Source: Bacteroidaceae bacterium (GTDB taxonomy: Bacteria > Bacteroidota > Bacteroidia > Bacteroidales > Bacteroidaceae). From it: a stretch of 7,941 nucleotides of DNA. This document shows, in pieces, positions 1 to 7,130 of the stretch. The DNA lies in contig CAAGLF010000028.1 of the NCBI GenBank assembly GCA_900770705.1, forward strand, positions 1 through 7,941. Direction: 5' to 3'. Both the position numbers and the translations under genes were made by a program. The notes under the pieces were generated by a model that searched no databases, had not been told where the DNA came from, and was given only the letters and a program-made list of their open reading frames with translations. Each line of letters starts with the position of its first letter. Position 1 is the stretch's first letter.

Positions 1-56
1 CGTATGCCGGGGCCGTCGTAGGTGCCAAGGGATTCGTAGCTGTGTACGCGGAGCAT
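1..56 (-). CDS. pflA: Pyruvate formate-lyase activating enzyme, N-terminal fragment (cut by window edge)
   Basis: The minus strand from the ATG at 54-56 reads MLRVHSYESLGTYDGPGIR and runs off the left edge. This matches the start of radical-SAM PflA activases; E. coli PflA begins with a similar HSFES-GT-DGPGIR stretch. The family uses a 4Fe-4S cluster and S-adenosylmethionine to place the glycyl radical on PflB in the cytoplasm. The CxxxCxxC cluster motif would lie beyond the window and is not seen. The start fits because the family match begins two or three residues after the Met. The gene follows pflB in the same direction after a 132-base gap that holds a strong hairpin, so the two are probably cotranscribed with attenuation between them. 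Only 18 complete codons are visible, but the match is distinctive. Confidence 0.88.
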   Translation of the reverse strand, partial: MLRVHSYESLGTYDGPGI

Positions 57-96
57 AGGTGTGTGGGCGCTATATGTGGATTTTTGTAAGTGGTGG

Positions 97-170
97 TAAA
101 AAAAGAGGCAGGCAGCGCCAGGGGAATCAGGGAATCTGCCTTTTTGATTCCTCTAGGGCTGCCTGTCTCT
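97..170 (-). terminator. Long hairpin plus T-run between pflB and pflA (terminator or attenuator)
   Basis: Bases 104-129 pair with 145-170. This is a 26-position stem with two mismatches and two G-U pairs, around a 15-base loop (130-144). On the minus strand the stem is followed by six T's (complement of 98-103), which is the layout of an intrinsic terminator for transcripts leaving pflB. The plus-strand side has only a weak T-run, so the signal points one way. The hairpin sits between pflB (stop at 189-191) and pflA (start at 56), so it may let only part of the transcription through. It could also protect the 3' end of the pflB message. The hairpin is certain from the sequence; the terminator role is inferred. 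Confidence 0.72.
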
Positions 171-188
171 TTATAGTGCGGGCGTATT

Positions 189-2420
189 TTACATTCTCTC
201 GTGGAAGGACCGGCTGATAACTTCGAGCTGGTGTTCACGGCTCAGCTTGATGAAGTTCACGGCGTAGCCACTGACGCGGATGGTCAGCTGCGGGTACTTC
301 TCGGGGTGCTCCATGGCGTCTTCGAGCATTTCGCGGTTCAGCACGTTCACGTTGAGGTGGTGTGCTCCCTTGGTGAAGTAGCCGTCCATCATGGTGACGA
401 GGTTCTCCACGCGCTCCTCGGGGGTGGGGCCGAGGCTCTTCGGCACGATGGAGAAGGTGTTGGAAATGCCGTCCTGCGAGTCGCGGTAGCGCAGCTTGGC
501 CACGCTGGCCAGCGAGGCTACGGCACCACTCTTGTCGCGACCGTGCATCGGGTTGGCACCGGGGGCGAAGGCCACTCCCTTGGCGCGGCCGTCGGGGGTG
601 GCGCCGGTCTTCTTTCCGTACATCACGTTGGAAGTGATGGTGAGGAGCGAGAGGGTGGGGCGAGCGTTCTTGTAGACGGGCAACTTCTTGAGCTCTTCGC
701 TGAAGTAGTACACGAGGTCTACGCCGAGGTGATCCACACGGTCGTCGTTGTTGCCGAAGCAGGGGAAGTCGCCGGCAATGTCGAAACTCTCGGTCAGGCC
801 GATGTCGTTGCGGCGGGCGGTCACCTTGCCGTACTTGATGGCGGAGAGGGAGTCGAGTGCGATGGAGAGGCCGGCCACACCGTAGGCGAGATTGATGCGC
901 GGGTTGGTGTCTACGAAGGCCATCTGAGCCTTCTCGTAGTAGTACTTGTCGTGCATATAGTGGATGATGTTCATCGCCTCGTTGTAGACTCGGGCTATCT
1001 CGGTGAGAACTTTCTTGTAGTTGCGGAGCACTTCATCGAAGTCGAGCACATCGCTCTTCAGCACGGGGATGCCTTCTACCATCACGGTGCCTGTGTTTTC
1101 GCAACGTCCGCCGTTGATGGCCAGCAGCAGTGCCTTGGCGAAGTTGCAGCGGGCACCGAAGAACTGTATCTGTCGGCCGATGTCCTGATAGCTCACGCAG
1201 CAGGCAATGCCGTAGTCGTCGCTGTGGCGTACTTCGCGCATCAAGGTGTCGTTTTCATACTGTATGGAGCTGGTATCGACGCTTACCTTGGCGCAGAACT
1301 CCTTGAATCCCTCGGGCAGTTCGGGACTCCAGAGCACGGTGAGGTTGGGCTCGGGCGAGGGACCCAGGTTGTAGAGTGTCTGCAGGAAGCGGAAGCTGGT
1401 CTTCGTCACCTTGGTGCGTCCGTCGTTGAAGCGTCCGCCGATGGCCTCGGTCACCCATGTGGGGTCGCCGGCGAAGATCTCGTTGTAGGCGCCCATACGC
1501 AGGTGGCGCACCATACGCAGCTTGATGACGAACTGGTCGATGAGCTCCTGGGCGAAAGTCTCGTCGATGAGTCCGTGCTTCAGGTCGTGCTCGATGTAGA
1601 TGTCGAGGAAGGAGGAGGTGTTTCCCAGCGACATAGCGGCACCGTCCTGCTCCTTCACGGCTGCCAGGTAGGCCATATAGACCCACTGCACGGCTTCCTG
1701 GGCAGTCTGGGCCGGACGGGAGAGGTCGAGACCGTAGTATTCGCCCATCACCCGGATGTCCTTGAGGGCCTTGATCTGCTCGGCCACTTCTTCGCGAAGG
1801 CGGATCCGCTCTTCGGTCATCGGCCCTGTGAGACTGCGCAAATCCTGCTGCTTGGCCTCGATGAGGCGGTCGGTACCATAGAGTGCCAGACGGCGGTAGT
1901 CGCCGATGATGCGGCCGCGGGCGTAGTTGTCAGGAAGTCCCGTCAGGAAACCGAGCGAACGGAAGCGGCGAATCTCCTCGGTGTAAACGTCGAACACGCC
2001 GTCGTTGTGCGTTTTACGGTAGTGTGTGAAGATGTCCTTCACACGGGGATTTACCTGTACGCCGTTTTCGGCACAGGCCTTTTCCACTACTTTGATGCCG
2101 CCGAACGGTTTGATGGCTCGGCGCAGCAGTTCGTCGGTCTGCAGACCCACGATCAGTTCGTTGTCGCGGTCGATGTAGCCCGCCTTATGCGAAGTGATGG
2201 TCGATACGGTGTCTGGGTCGAGGGAGCGTACGCCGCCGCGCATTCTCTCTTCTTCCAGCGCCTTCAGGCAGATGTCCCAGAGGGAACGGGTGCGCTCCGT
2301 GGGGCCCTGCAGGAAGGAGGCGTCGCCTTCGTAAGGTGTCAGATTGTTGTATACGAAGTTGGTAACGTTGATTTCGTGGCTCCACAAGCCATCGTTGAAC
2401 ATCGCTTTCTGTTGTTCCAT
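189..2420 (-). CDS. pflB: Pyruvate formate-lyase (formate C-acetyltransferase), glycyl-radical enzyme
   Basis: Converts pyruvate and CoA to acetyl-CoA and formate in the anaerobic cytoplasm. The 743-residue product carries the family hallmarks: the catalytic Cys pair in GIACCVS (Cys407-Cys408, codons near 1197-1202), the late stretch LTITSNVMYGKKTGATPDGR, the GANPMHGRD motif, and the glycyl-radical loop RVSGYAV with Gly718 (codon 267-269), 25 residues from the C-terminus. Length is close to the roughly 760 residues of the E. coli enzyme. I chose the ATG at 2418-2420 (MEQQKAMFNDGLW) because family similarity starts there. An in-frame ATG at 2529-2531 would add 37 residues with no family character. 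All key residues are present and no frameshift is seen. pflA follows downstream. A full-length open frame on the opposite strand is a composition shadow. Confidence 0.97.
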   Translation of the reverse strand: MEQQKAMFNDGLWSHEINVTNFVYNNLTPYEGDASFLQGPTERTRSLWDICLKALEEERMRGGVRSLDPDTVSTITSHKAGYIDRDNELIVGLQTDELLRRAIKPFGGIKVVEKACAENGVQVNPRVKDIFTHYRKTHNDGVFDVYTEEIRRFRSLGFLTGLPDNYARGRIIGDYRRLALYGTDRLIEAKQQDLRSLTGPMTEERIRLREEVAEQIKALKDIRVMGEYYGLDLSRPAQTAQEAVQWVYMAYLAAVKEQDGAAMSLGNTSSFLDIYIEHDLKHGLIDETFAQELIDQFVIKLRMVRHLRMGAYNEIFAGDPTWVTEAIGGRFNDGRTKVTKTSFRFLQTLYNLGPSPEPNLTVLWSPELPEGFKEFCAKVSVDTSSIQYENDTLMREVRHSDDYGIACCVSYQDIGRQIQFFGARCNFAKALLLAINGGRCENTGTVMVEGIPVLKSDVLDFDEVLRNYKKVLTEIARVYNEAMNIIHYMHDKYYYEKAQMAFVDTNPRINLAYGVAGLSIALDSLSAIKYGKVTARRNDIGLTESFDIAGDFPCFGNNDDRVDHLGVDLVYYFSEELKKLPVYKNARPTLSLLTITSNVMYGKKTGATPDGRAKGVAFAPGANPMHGRDKSGAVASLASVAKLRYRDSQDGISNTFSIVPKSLGPTPEERVENLVTMMDGYFTKGAHHLNVNVLNREMLEDAMEHPEKYPQLTIRVSGYAVNFIKLSREHQLEVISRSFHERM

Positions 2421-2547
2421 AGCGTTATGAGAATGTTTAGGGTTGTTTTTGGTATTCTTGTAAGAAAGCAGAGAAGGCTGGAGAGGAAAGATGTATCTCC
2501 ATCCCCCGTTTGCTTCGCAAAAGTACGCCATTTATTTTAATTGTGCA

Positions 2548-2581
2548 CGAAAATAGCGCGCGAAACAAGTTTTAACCCAAA
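2548..2581 (-). promoter_or_regulatory. pflB: Possible Bacteroidetes-type promoter for pflB
   Basis: On the minus strand TTTG (complement of 2578-2581) is followed after 22 bases by TATTTTCG (complement of 2548-2555). The known Bacteroides consensus is TTTG, about 19-21 bases, then TAnnTTTG. The -7 match is 7 of 8, with slightly wide spacing. Transcription from here would give a leader of roughly 120 bases before the pflB ATG. No FNR-like TTGAT-N4-ATCAA site was found nearby. The rest of the 2421-2628 gap shows no gene. The promoter call rests on consensus matching by eye. Confidence 0.35.
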
Positions 2582-2628
2582 GATTTAAGCGTTTTACTAT
2601 ATTTATACCTCTGCTTGGCAAGTCGGGA

Positions 2629-3129
2629 TTGCAATCGCACGATTCGTGGGGCCGCTTTGCGGGCGGCGTTTCTTCTGTATGTATAAAAAGTAAAAAAGCG
2701 TGTAATATCCCGCAAAACGTCGTGGGATATTACACTCCTAAGCCGTATTTGAAAATCAGGTGGTTAGGGCGAGTTAGTTTAATAGCCGGCACGAATACTA
2801 CCTATCTGTCCAACCTGATCAACCAGCGTTATGGACGGAACTTCCGCACGTTGGTCAACGACTTCCGCATAGGATACGCAATCTATCTGCTGACGGGAAA
2901 GAGAATGCCCTTCCAGTCGAAGGACTTCTGCCGCAAATGCGGATTCGCCTCCACCAGCGTGTTTTATGATGCCTTCAAGCAGCGGATGGGCACCAGTCCT
3001 GTACGTTGGATTAGCCGCCGGGATAATAGGGAGGTTGCCGACTACCGGATAGCGTATCGGCGCAACGAATTTCACATCACAATGAGGGGTGGCAGACTGG
3101 ATATGGAAGACCATCGGTGTGAGGAGTAG
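2629..3129 (+). CDS. AraC-type regulator, C-terminal DNA-binding part only (truncated or switch-dependent)
   Basis: Carries an AraC/XylS double helix-turn-helix. Numbered from a TTG start at 2629, the first HTH lies around residues 46-75 (RVSLIAGTNTTYLSNLINQ), the linking helix around 76-88 (VNDFRIGYAIYLL), and the second HTH around 99-128 (FCRKCGFASTSVFYDAFKQR, then MGTSPVRW). A basic and acidic tail of about 36 residues follows. Both HTHs look intact, but the sensor or N-terminal domain is missing. The frame is open from 2557 yet has no ATG before residue 93; TTG 2629 (166 residues) or GTG 2722 (135 residues) are the only plausible starts. Residues 1-30 resemble nothing I recognise, and weak AraC-like similarity begins near YYTPKPYL (34-41). 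It may be a truncated pseudogene, a small stand-alone regulator, or the silent 3' half of a regulator completed by inversion. The surface lipoprotein gene starts 84 bases downstream on the same strand. Confidence 0.7.
   Translation: MQSHDSWGRFAGGVSSVCIKSKKACNIPQNVVGYYTPKPYLKIRWLGRVSLIAGTNTTYLSNLINQRYGRNFRTLVNDFRIGYAIYLLTGKRMPFQSKDFCRKCGFASTSVFYDAFKQRMGTSPVRWISRRDNREVADYRIAYRRNEFHITMRGGRLDMEDHRCEE
2700..2735. repeat. Perfect 12-bp inverted repeat (GTGTAATATCCC arms)
   Basis: GTGTAATATCCC (2700-2711) is exactly mirrored by GGGATATTACAC (2724-2735) around 12 bases; two more inner pairs (one G-U) leave an 8-base loop. The outer eight bases of each arm (GTGTAATA and TATTACAC) are the same as in the palindromes at 7760-7792 and, in part, 7849-7881, although the spacing between arms differs. 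On the minus strand it is followed by a T-rich stretch (complement of 2682-2699), so it could also act as a minus-strand terminator. It overlaps the 5' part of the AraC fragment frame and lies 38 bases before the inverted half-site at 2774. It may be a recombinase accessory site, an operator or a terminator. Confidence 0.75.
2774..2794 (+). repeat. Left copy of the inverted repeat inside the AraC frame (candidate inversion site L)
   Basis: TTAGTTTAATAGCCGGCACG (2774-2793) matches the reverse complement of 7862-7881 in 19 of 20 bases; only the 13th base differs (C here, T there). It encodes SLIAGT of the first AraC helix-turn-helix. To its right the sequence continues as normal AraC coding (NTTYLS), whereas the right copy continues as a palindromic arm. 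It is therefore a half-site: one arm plus the core, with the other arm replaced by coding sequence. The match is seen directly; the recombination role is inferred. Confidence 0.68.
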
Positions 3130-3213
3130 CCCCCCGCGGCTGCGGCTGTATCACCGACAATAAATATATATAGGCAATATCACTTTTTTTATTAATCAAC
3201 ACATTTATCAACT
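3130..3213 (+). promoter_or_regulatory. AT-rich leader upstream of the surface lipoprotein gene
   Basis: This short gap begins with a GC-rich stretch just after the AraC fragment stop and becomes strongly AT-rich from about 3161 to the ATG at 3214. Such AT-rich start regions, without a Shine-Dalgarno sequence, are typical of translation starts in Bacteroidetes. I could not find a convincing TAnnTTTG -7 element, so the promoter may be diverged or lie further upstream. Confidence 0.3.
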
Positions 3214-6200
3214 ATGAAGAGAAAATTCATTAGTGCGTTCTTGTTTGGTGCGCTTTTGCTCGCACCGGCAAGTACATTTGTGTCTTGCTCCGACTACGAT
3301 GACGACATCGAGAACCTGCAAGGACAAATCACCTCGAATGCCACGGATTTGGCTTCTCTTACCAATGAGAAGTTGAAGAATCTGGAGGCAGAAGTGGCTT
3401 CGCTCAAGCAGCAGAAGGACGACCTCGAGGCTGCCTACAAGGCTGCCGATGAGGCACTGAAGCAGGCTGTGAAGCAGGCTACCAACGACGCTGAGGGCTA
3501 TGCCCAGGTACAGGCCGCACAGGCTCAGGAGGCTGCCATCGCAGCTGCCAAGGCTGAAGTGGCTGCCGCTCAGGCTGCTCTCGAGGCCGCCATCGACGAG
3601 GCCAAGGCTCAGATCAAGGGCAATGCCGACAACATCGCTGCCCTGATGGCCGCCAACGCCACGATGGACACCGCCATCAAGGCTGCACAGGCCAAGGCTG
3701 AAGAAGCCTACAACCTGGCTCAGCAGGCTGTTGCCGCCGCCGGCGAGAACAAGACTGCCATAGAGAAGGTGGCTGCCGATCTGGCACAGATCAAGCAGAG
3801 CCTCGACGACCAGATACTCGTTATCCAGGGTCAGGTGGCTGAATTGCAGGGTCTCGTACAGGCCAACAAAGCCGCTCTCGAAGCTCAGCAGACCGTTATT
3901 GATGAACTCAAGAAGCTCGATCTCAGCGTGCTCGACCAGCTCGCTGCCGAAGACGTGAAGCTGAAGGAGCTTATCAACGCCAACACTGCCCGCCTCGATG
4001 CTATGGAAGAAACGTTGAAGGGTGTACAGTCACTCGTTGATGCTGGCGTGGAAAGTGCCAAGGCTTATACCGACGCCCAGATTGCTGCCGCTACAGCCGG
4101 TCTGCTGGAGCAGGTACAGGCTGAGGTGGCTCCCATCAAGGAAGACATCGAAGGCATCTTCACTGAACTCGATGGTATCAGCGGAACGCTCTATCGTCAG
4201 GGCAACAATATCAACTCCCTCATCGGTCAGGTGGCCGAACTGCAGGAAGCATTTGGAATGCAGACCGAAGGTATCCAGAATGCACTCGTCAACCTGCAGA
4301 ATGCCATCGAAGGTGCCGGCGGCATCAACGATCAGATTGAGGAAATCTGGACGGCAGTAGGTGACAATCTCACCGCCATCACCGGTCTGAACCAGCTCAT
4401 CAATGGTGAAGCAGGTATCCTGGAGCAACTCGGCGACCTTTCTGCCAGATTCGCCAGCTACTACACCAAGAACGAGATCGACACGAAGCTCACAACCTTG
4501 GCTACAGCTGCCGAAGTGAGCGGCATCAAGACCACTGCCGAAGCTGCCAAGAGTGCTGCCGATGCCAACAAGACGGCTATCAGCGACCTCAACAACGCAT
4601 TGGTGGCTGTCAACGCCAGCCTCGACATCCTCACCAACAGCATTGCCAACCTCATCACCGGAATTATCTTCCAGGATCAGGATGCCTTCAAGGCCGTTTA
4701 TGCCCAGGTGGTAGGTAACAGCGCTGGTGACAACTATCTGCTGAAAGCTGATGGTGTTACCTACGATCATACCCAGGTGGTATTCCCCTACAATAACGCT
4801 CCCGATATGCAAAAATTGACCGTAGGCAAGTACCATGTTCAGAAGAATGCAGGTGAAATCTACGTTACCATCAACCCGAACAACATCGACTTCGAGGGTG
4901 AACAGCTCGGCCTCGAGAACAGCTTGGGCGAAACCAGCCAGTATTTCGCACTGCTGAAGACGGAAGTGGCCAAGGGTCATCTCATCAAGGCTGCTGCTGC
5001 CAACGGTCTCTATAAAGTGCCCGTTCAGACCAAGAATACACTGCTTACGGATGAGCCTGATTACCAATCTGACGAGGCTGCTTATGCCGTAGTTGCCACC
5101 AGCAAGTGCGACTCTGTAGGTTATGTAATGGAGAATGGCGAAAAGGTACGCAAGGTCTATACCTACGACCGCAAGATTTACTCGAAGTATGAGTTTACCG
5201 GCGTTCGTCCTACTCGTATCTATAGTCCTTACACCAATCTGACCCTCACTGCTCTCCAGGGTGCAAATGGTACGTCTGTAACCGAGAATGCCGGTCTGTT
5301 CCAGTTCAGCAAACTCAACGACAACAATAAGTTGATCCTCGGTACTGGCTCGACCTATCCTTACAACGACCGTCGCGTCTACAAGAAGTACATCGAATGT
5401 ACGCAAGTCGTCAAGATTAATCCGGACGGAAGCAGAACCACACTCTCTGCTGCTGATGGAAAGAACAAGTTCAATCAGGCCAATGCCGGTGTGTTCCAGA
5501 CAGCTCTCGCCGCCGACGACCTTGGCGGAAACGATACAATCAGTGTAGTATGTCCCGATATATTCAAGAACTATGAGATTTCGGTGCGCTACTACATCTG
5601 GAACTACGATGGTTCTGTATACTCTATGGACAAAACTCTTGTTTTCAATCAGGAACTCTGGGGCCCGAACAGCGATTCCTTCACCAAGGTAATCGACGGC
5701 AACTCTACCCGTGACTATGAATTCGCCGCATACAAGGACTTCGCATTCGTGAAGGGCGAATTGAGCTCCAACAATACTGCCTGGAAGCAGGAAGCCTCTA
5801 AGGTGGCAGCCGTTTGGGGCAATGGCGATGCTGCGCTGAACGGTGCAACACTCGAACTGAAGAAAGCCGATGGTACCCTTGTACAGAGTGTAGCTATTGC
5901 AGCTAATGACAACTCCAAGGCCAGCTTGCCCTCCGCTGTTGCTGACCGCGAGGCTATCAAGAGACTTTCTGTCAAGTTCAACCCGGCCAACCTGACTCCG
6001 GACCACGAATACAACATCACGCTGAGATTCTACAACGCAGTAGGCTATCCCGTGAACACGGTGAACCTCTCCTTCACCCTGAAGGTAGATGCCACACAGC
6101 AGCCTAACCCGTTCCGTATCCCCGCTGCCTTCGCCGGTGAAAACACCTACGGATGGGCAACGCTCGGAAATGGCACAAACGGTGCAGCCGCCGGACAGTC

Positions 6201-6954
6201 CTTCTACAACCTCGAAGGTTCCGTGAAGGTTACAGATCCGTGGCAGGATCACTACTTCGTATTCAAGGATACGGATAATACTTATGGCCAGACTGGTGGC
6301 ACCAACAACGTCTACAAGCCTGTAGTACACACTGGCATTGCATTCCCGATTGTCAACGATCCTACGGCTGCCGGCTACGACAACAAGGTAGTAGTCAACA
6401 ACCAGTCTGTGAAGGATGAGCACGTCTATCACATCAAGGCCGGTCTGCGCCTCTTCAATATGGCCAAGTATGACACCTACAGCTACGAGGGCGGTTGGTA
6501 CAACGACTTCAACCTCATCTTCCTCTCTCCGATCAAGTACGCCATCAATGGTACGACCAGCCTCGGCGAAAGCTTCACCTACGGAGGTATCAAGGTTGTC
6601 AACCAGAACGCCATGAAGGTGCTCTATCGTCAAGACTTTACGGTTAACGACGCCCTCTTCAAGGCTCTCGATCCGAGCTATGCACAGGAGGTACAGGTAC
6701 ACTTCTTCGAGTCACTCGACAGCCGTGTCGCTGACAAGACCAAGGTGAAGGTAGAGTTCGCTGACCCGACCGACGGCAACAATGGTCTCTTCACCGCTAT
6801 CACGCAGAATGCAGACGGCACCTGGACGCTCAAGACTTCCCAGACCGTGGCTATGCAGGGCGACACGCCGGTAGCCTTTAAGGTAACCGTTACCGACAAG
6901 TGGGGTTGCGTATCCAGCTTCAACTTCACCGTAACCGTTCTGAAGAACCTTTAA
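3214..6954 (+). CDS. Large surface lipoprotein: coiled-coil stalk with beta-rich head
   Basis: The 1246-residue product starts with a lipoprotein signal peptide: basic MKRK, a hydrophobic core, and Cys25 in TFVSC. The mature end CSDYDDDIE resembles the acidic Bacteroidetes lipoprotein export signal that sends lipoproteins to the cell surface. Residues about 28-480 form a very long heptad-like, Ala/Gln/Glu/Lys-rich coiled coil, most Ala-rich around 90-180. YYTKNEIDTKL (416-426) resembles a motif common in phage tail-fibre coiled coils. After LITGIIF (480-486) the sequence becomes beta-rich and rich in Asn, Gly, Tyr and Thr to the end, with an Ig-like final strand (FNFTVTVLKNL). The N-terminus resembles Bacteroidales lipoproteins annotated as DUF4988 or PL29-N-terminal-like, but I see no catalytic motif, so I do not call an enzyme. 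A fibrous adhesin or surface-layer role is plausible. A terminator-like hairpin follows the stop. Confidence 0.85.
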   Translation: MKRKFISAFLFGALLLAPASTFVSCSDYDDDIENLQGQITSNATDLASLTNEKLKNLEAEVASLKQQKDDLEAAYKAADEALKQAVKQATNDAEGYAQVQAAQAQEAAIAAAKAEVAAAQAALEAAIDEAKAQIKGNADNIAALMAANATMDTAIKAAQAKAEEAYNLAQQAVAAAGENKTAIEKVAADLAQIKQSLDDQILVIQGQVAELQGLVQANKAALEAQQTVIDELKKLDLSVLDQLAAEDVKLKELINANTARLDAMEETLKGVQSLVDAGVESAKAYTDAQIAAATAGLLEQVQAEVAPIKEDIEGIFTELDGISGTLYRQGNNINSLIGQVAELQEAFGMQTEGIQNALVNLQNAIEGAGGINDQIEEIWTAVGDNLTAITGLNQLINGEAGILEQLGDLSARFASYYTKNEIDTKLTTLATAAEVSGIKTTAEAAKSAADANKTAISDLNNALVAVNASLDILTNSIANLITGIIFQDQDAFKAVYAQVVGNSAGDNYLLKADGVTYDHTQVVFPYNNAPDMQKLTVGKYHVQKNAGEIYVTINPNNIDFEGEQLGLENSLGETSQYFALLKTEVAKGHLIKAAAANGLYKVPVQTKNTLLTDEPDYQSDEAAYAVVATSKCDSVGYVMENGEKVRKVYTYDRKIYSKYEFTGVRPTRIYSPYTNLTLTALQGANGTSVTENAGLFQFSKLNDNNKLILGTGSTYPYNDRRVYKKYIECTQVVKINPDGSRTTLSAADGKNKFNQANAGVFQTALAADDLGGNDTISVVCPDIFKNYEISVRYYIWNYDGSVYSMDKTLVFNQELWGPNSDSFTKVIDGNSTRDYEFAAYKDFAFVKGELSSNNTAWKQEASKVAAVWGNGDAALNGATLELKKADGTLVQSVAIAANDNSKASLPSAVADREAIKRLSVKFNPANLTPDHEYNITLRFYNAVGYPVNTVNLSFTLKVDATQQPNPFRIPAAFAGENTYGWATLGNGTNGAAAGQSFYNLEGSVKVTDPWQDHYFVFKDTDNTYGQTGGTNNVYKPVVHTGIAFPIVNDPTAAGYDNKVVVNNQSVKDEHVYHIKAGLRLFNMAKYDTYSYEGGWYNDFNLIFLSPIKYAINGTTSLGESFTYGGIKVVNQNAMKVLYRQDFTVNDALFKALDPSYAQEVQVHFFESLDSRVADKTKVKVEFADPTDGNNGLFTAITQNADGTWTLKTSQTVAMQGDTPVAFKVTVTDKWGCVSSFNFTVTVLKNL

Positions 6955-6993
6955 TCTGAACGCACTGAACGGATTTAACCTGAATAATTGAGA

Positions 6994-7033
6994 AAAGGAG
7001 GAGGGTGGAGCCATTCCATTCTCCTCCTTTAGT
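6994..7033 (+). terminator. Intrinsic-terminator-like hairpin after the surface lipoprotein gene
   Basis: AAAGGAGGAG (6994-7003) pairs perfectly with CTCCTCCTTT (7021-7030). A further TGGA/TCCA pairing is possible inside the 17-base loop. The stem lies 40 bases after the TAA stop and ends in TTT with only a short T-run, so termination may be incomplete. It separates the large lipoprotein gene from the smaller one at 7131. Confidence 0.65.
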
Positions 7034-7053
7034 TAAAGAGCGAGTGCTACATC

Positions 7054-7084
7054 TTCTGTCGGGTAATCAAACTTATTACTTTTC
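7054..7084 (+). promoter_or_regulatory. Weak promoter candidate for the small lipoprotein gene
   Basis: TACTTTTC (7077-7084) matches the Bacteroides -7 consensus TAnnTTTG at 7 of 8 positions. The -33 region about 20 bases upstream has only TTCTG (7054-7058), a poor TTTG match. It lies after the hairpin at 6994-7030 and 46 bases before the ATG, so it could drive the small gene separately. The call is by eye and weak. Confidence 0.28.
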
Positions 7085-7130
7085 AACGGTAATATCCCAG
7101 TTTACACGACGAAACATCGGAAAAAACGTT

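Noticed and set aside
2421..2531. A 37-residue N-terminal extension of PflB from an upstream ATG
   Set aside because: The extra residues do not resemble the family, while the ATG at 2418-2420 gives a normal family N-terminus and length.
201..2540. Open frame of 779 codons on the plus strand, opposite pflB
   Set aside because: It mirrors pflB, an unmistakable gene, and its translation is low-complexity Val/Gly/His/Glu-rich with no known motif. It arises from GC-rich codon choice.
4030..6702. Open frame of 890 codons on the minus strand, opposite the large lipoprotein gene
   Set aside because: Biased codon use in the lipoprotein gene leaves few stops on the other strand. The translation is Val/Ile/Glu/Gly-rich with no domain and no signal sequence.
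7089..7098. GTAATATCCC before the small lipoprotein gene, shared with the palindrome arm at 2702-2711
   Set aside because: A ten-base match between two places in an 8-kb window is expected by chance, and no mirrored arm is present at this copy.
7005..7130. Upstream ATG start for the small lipoprotein gene
   Set aside because: It would overlap the terminator-like hairpin and bury the lipoprotein signal peptide 42 residues inside the protein.
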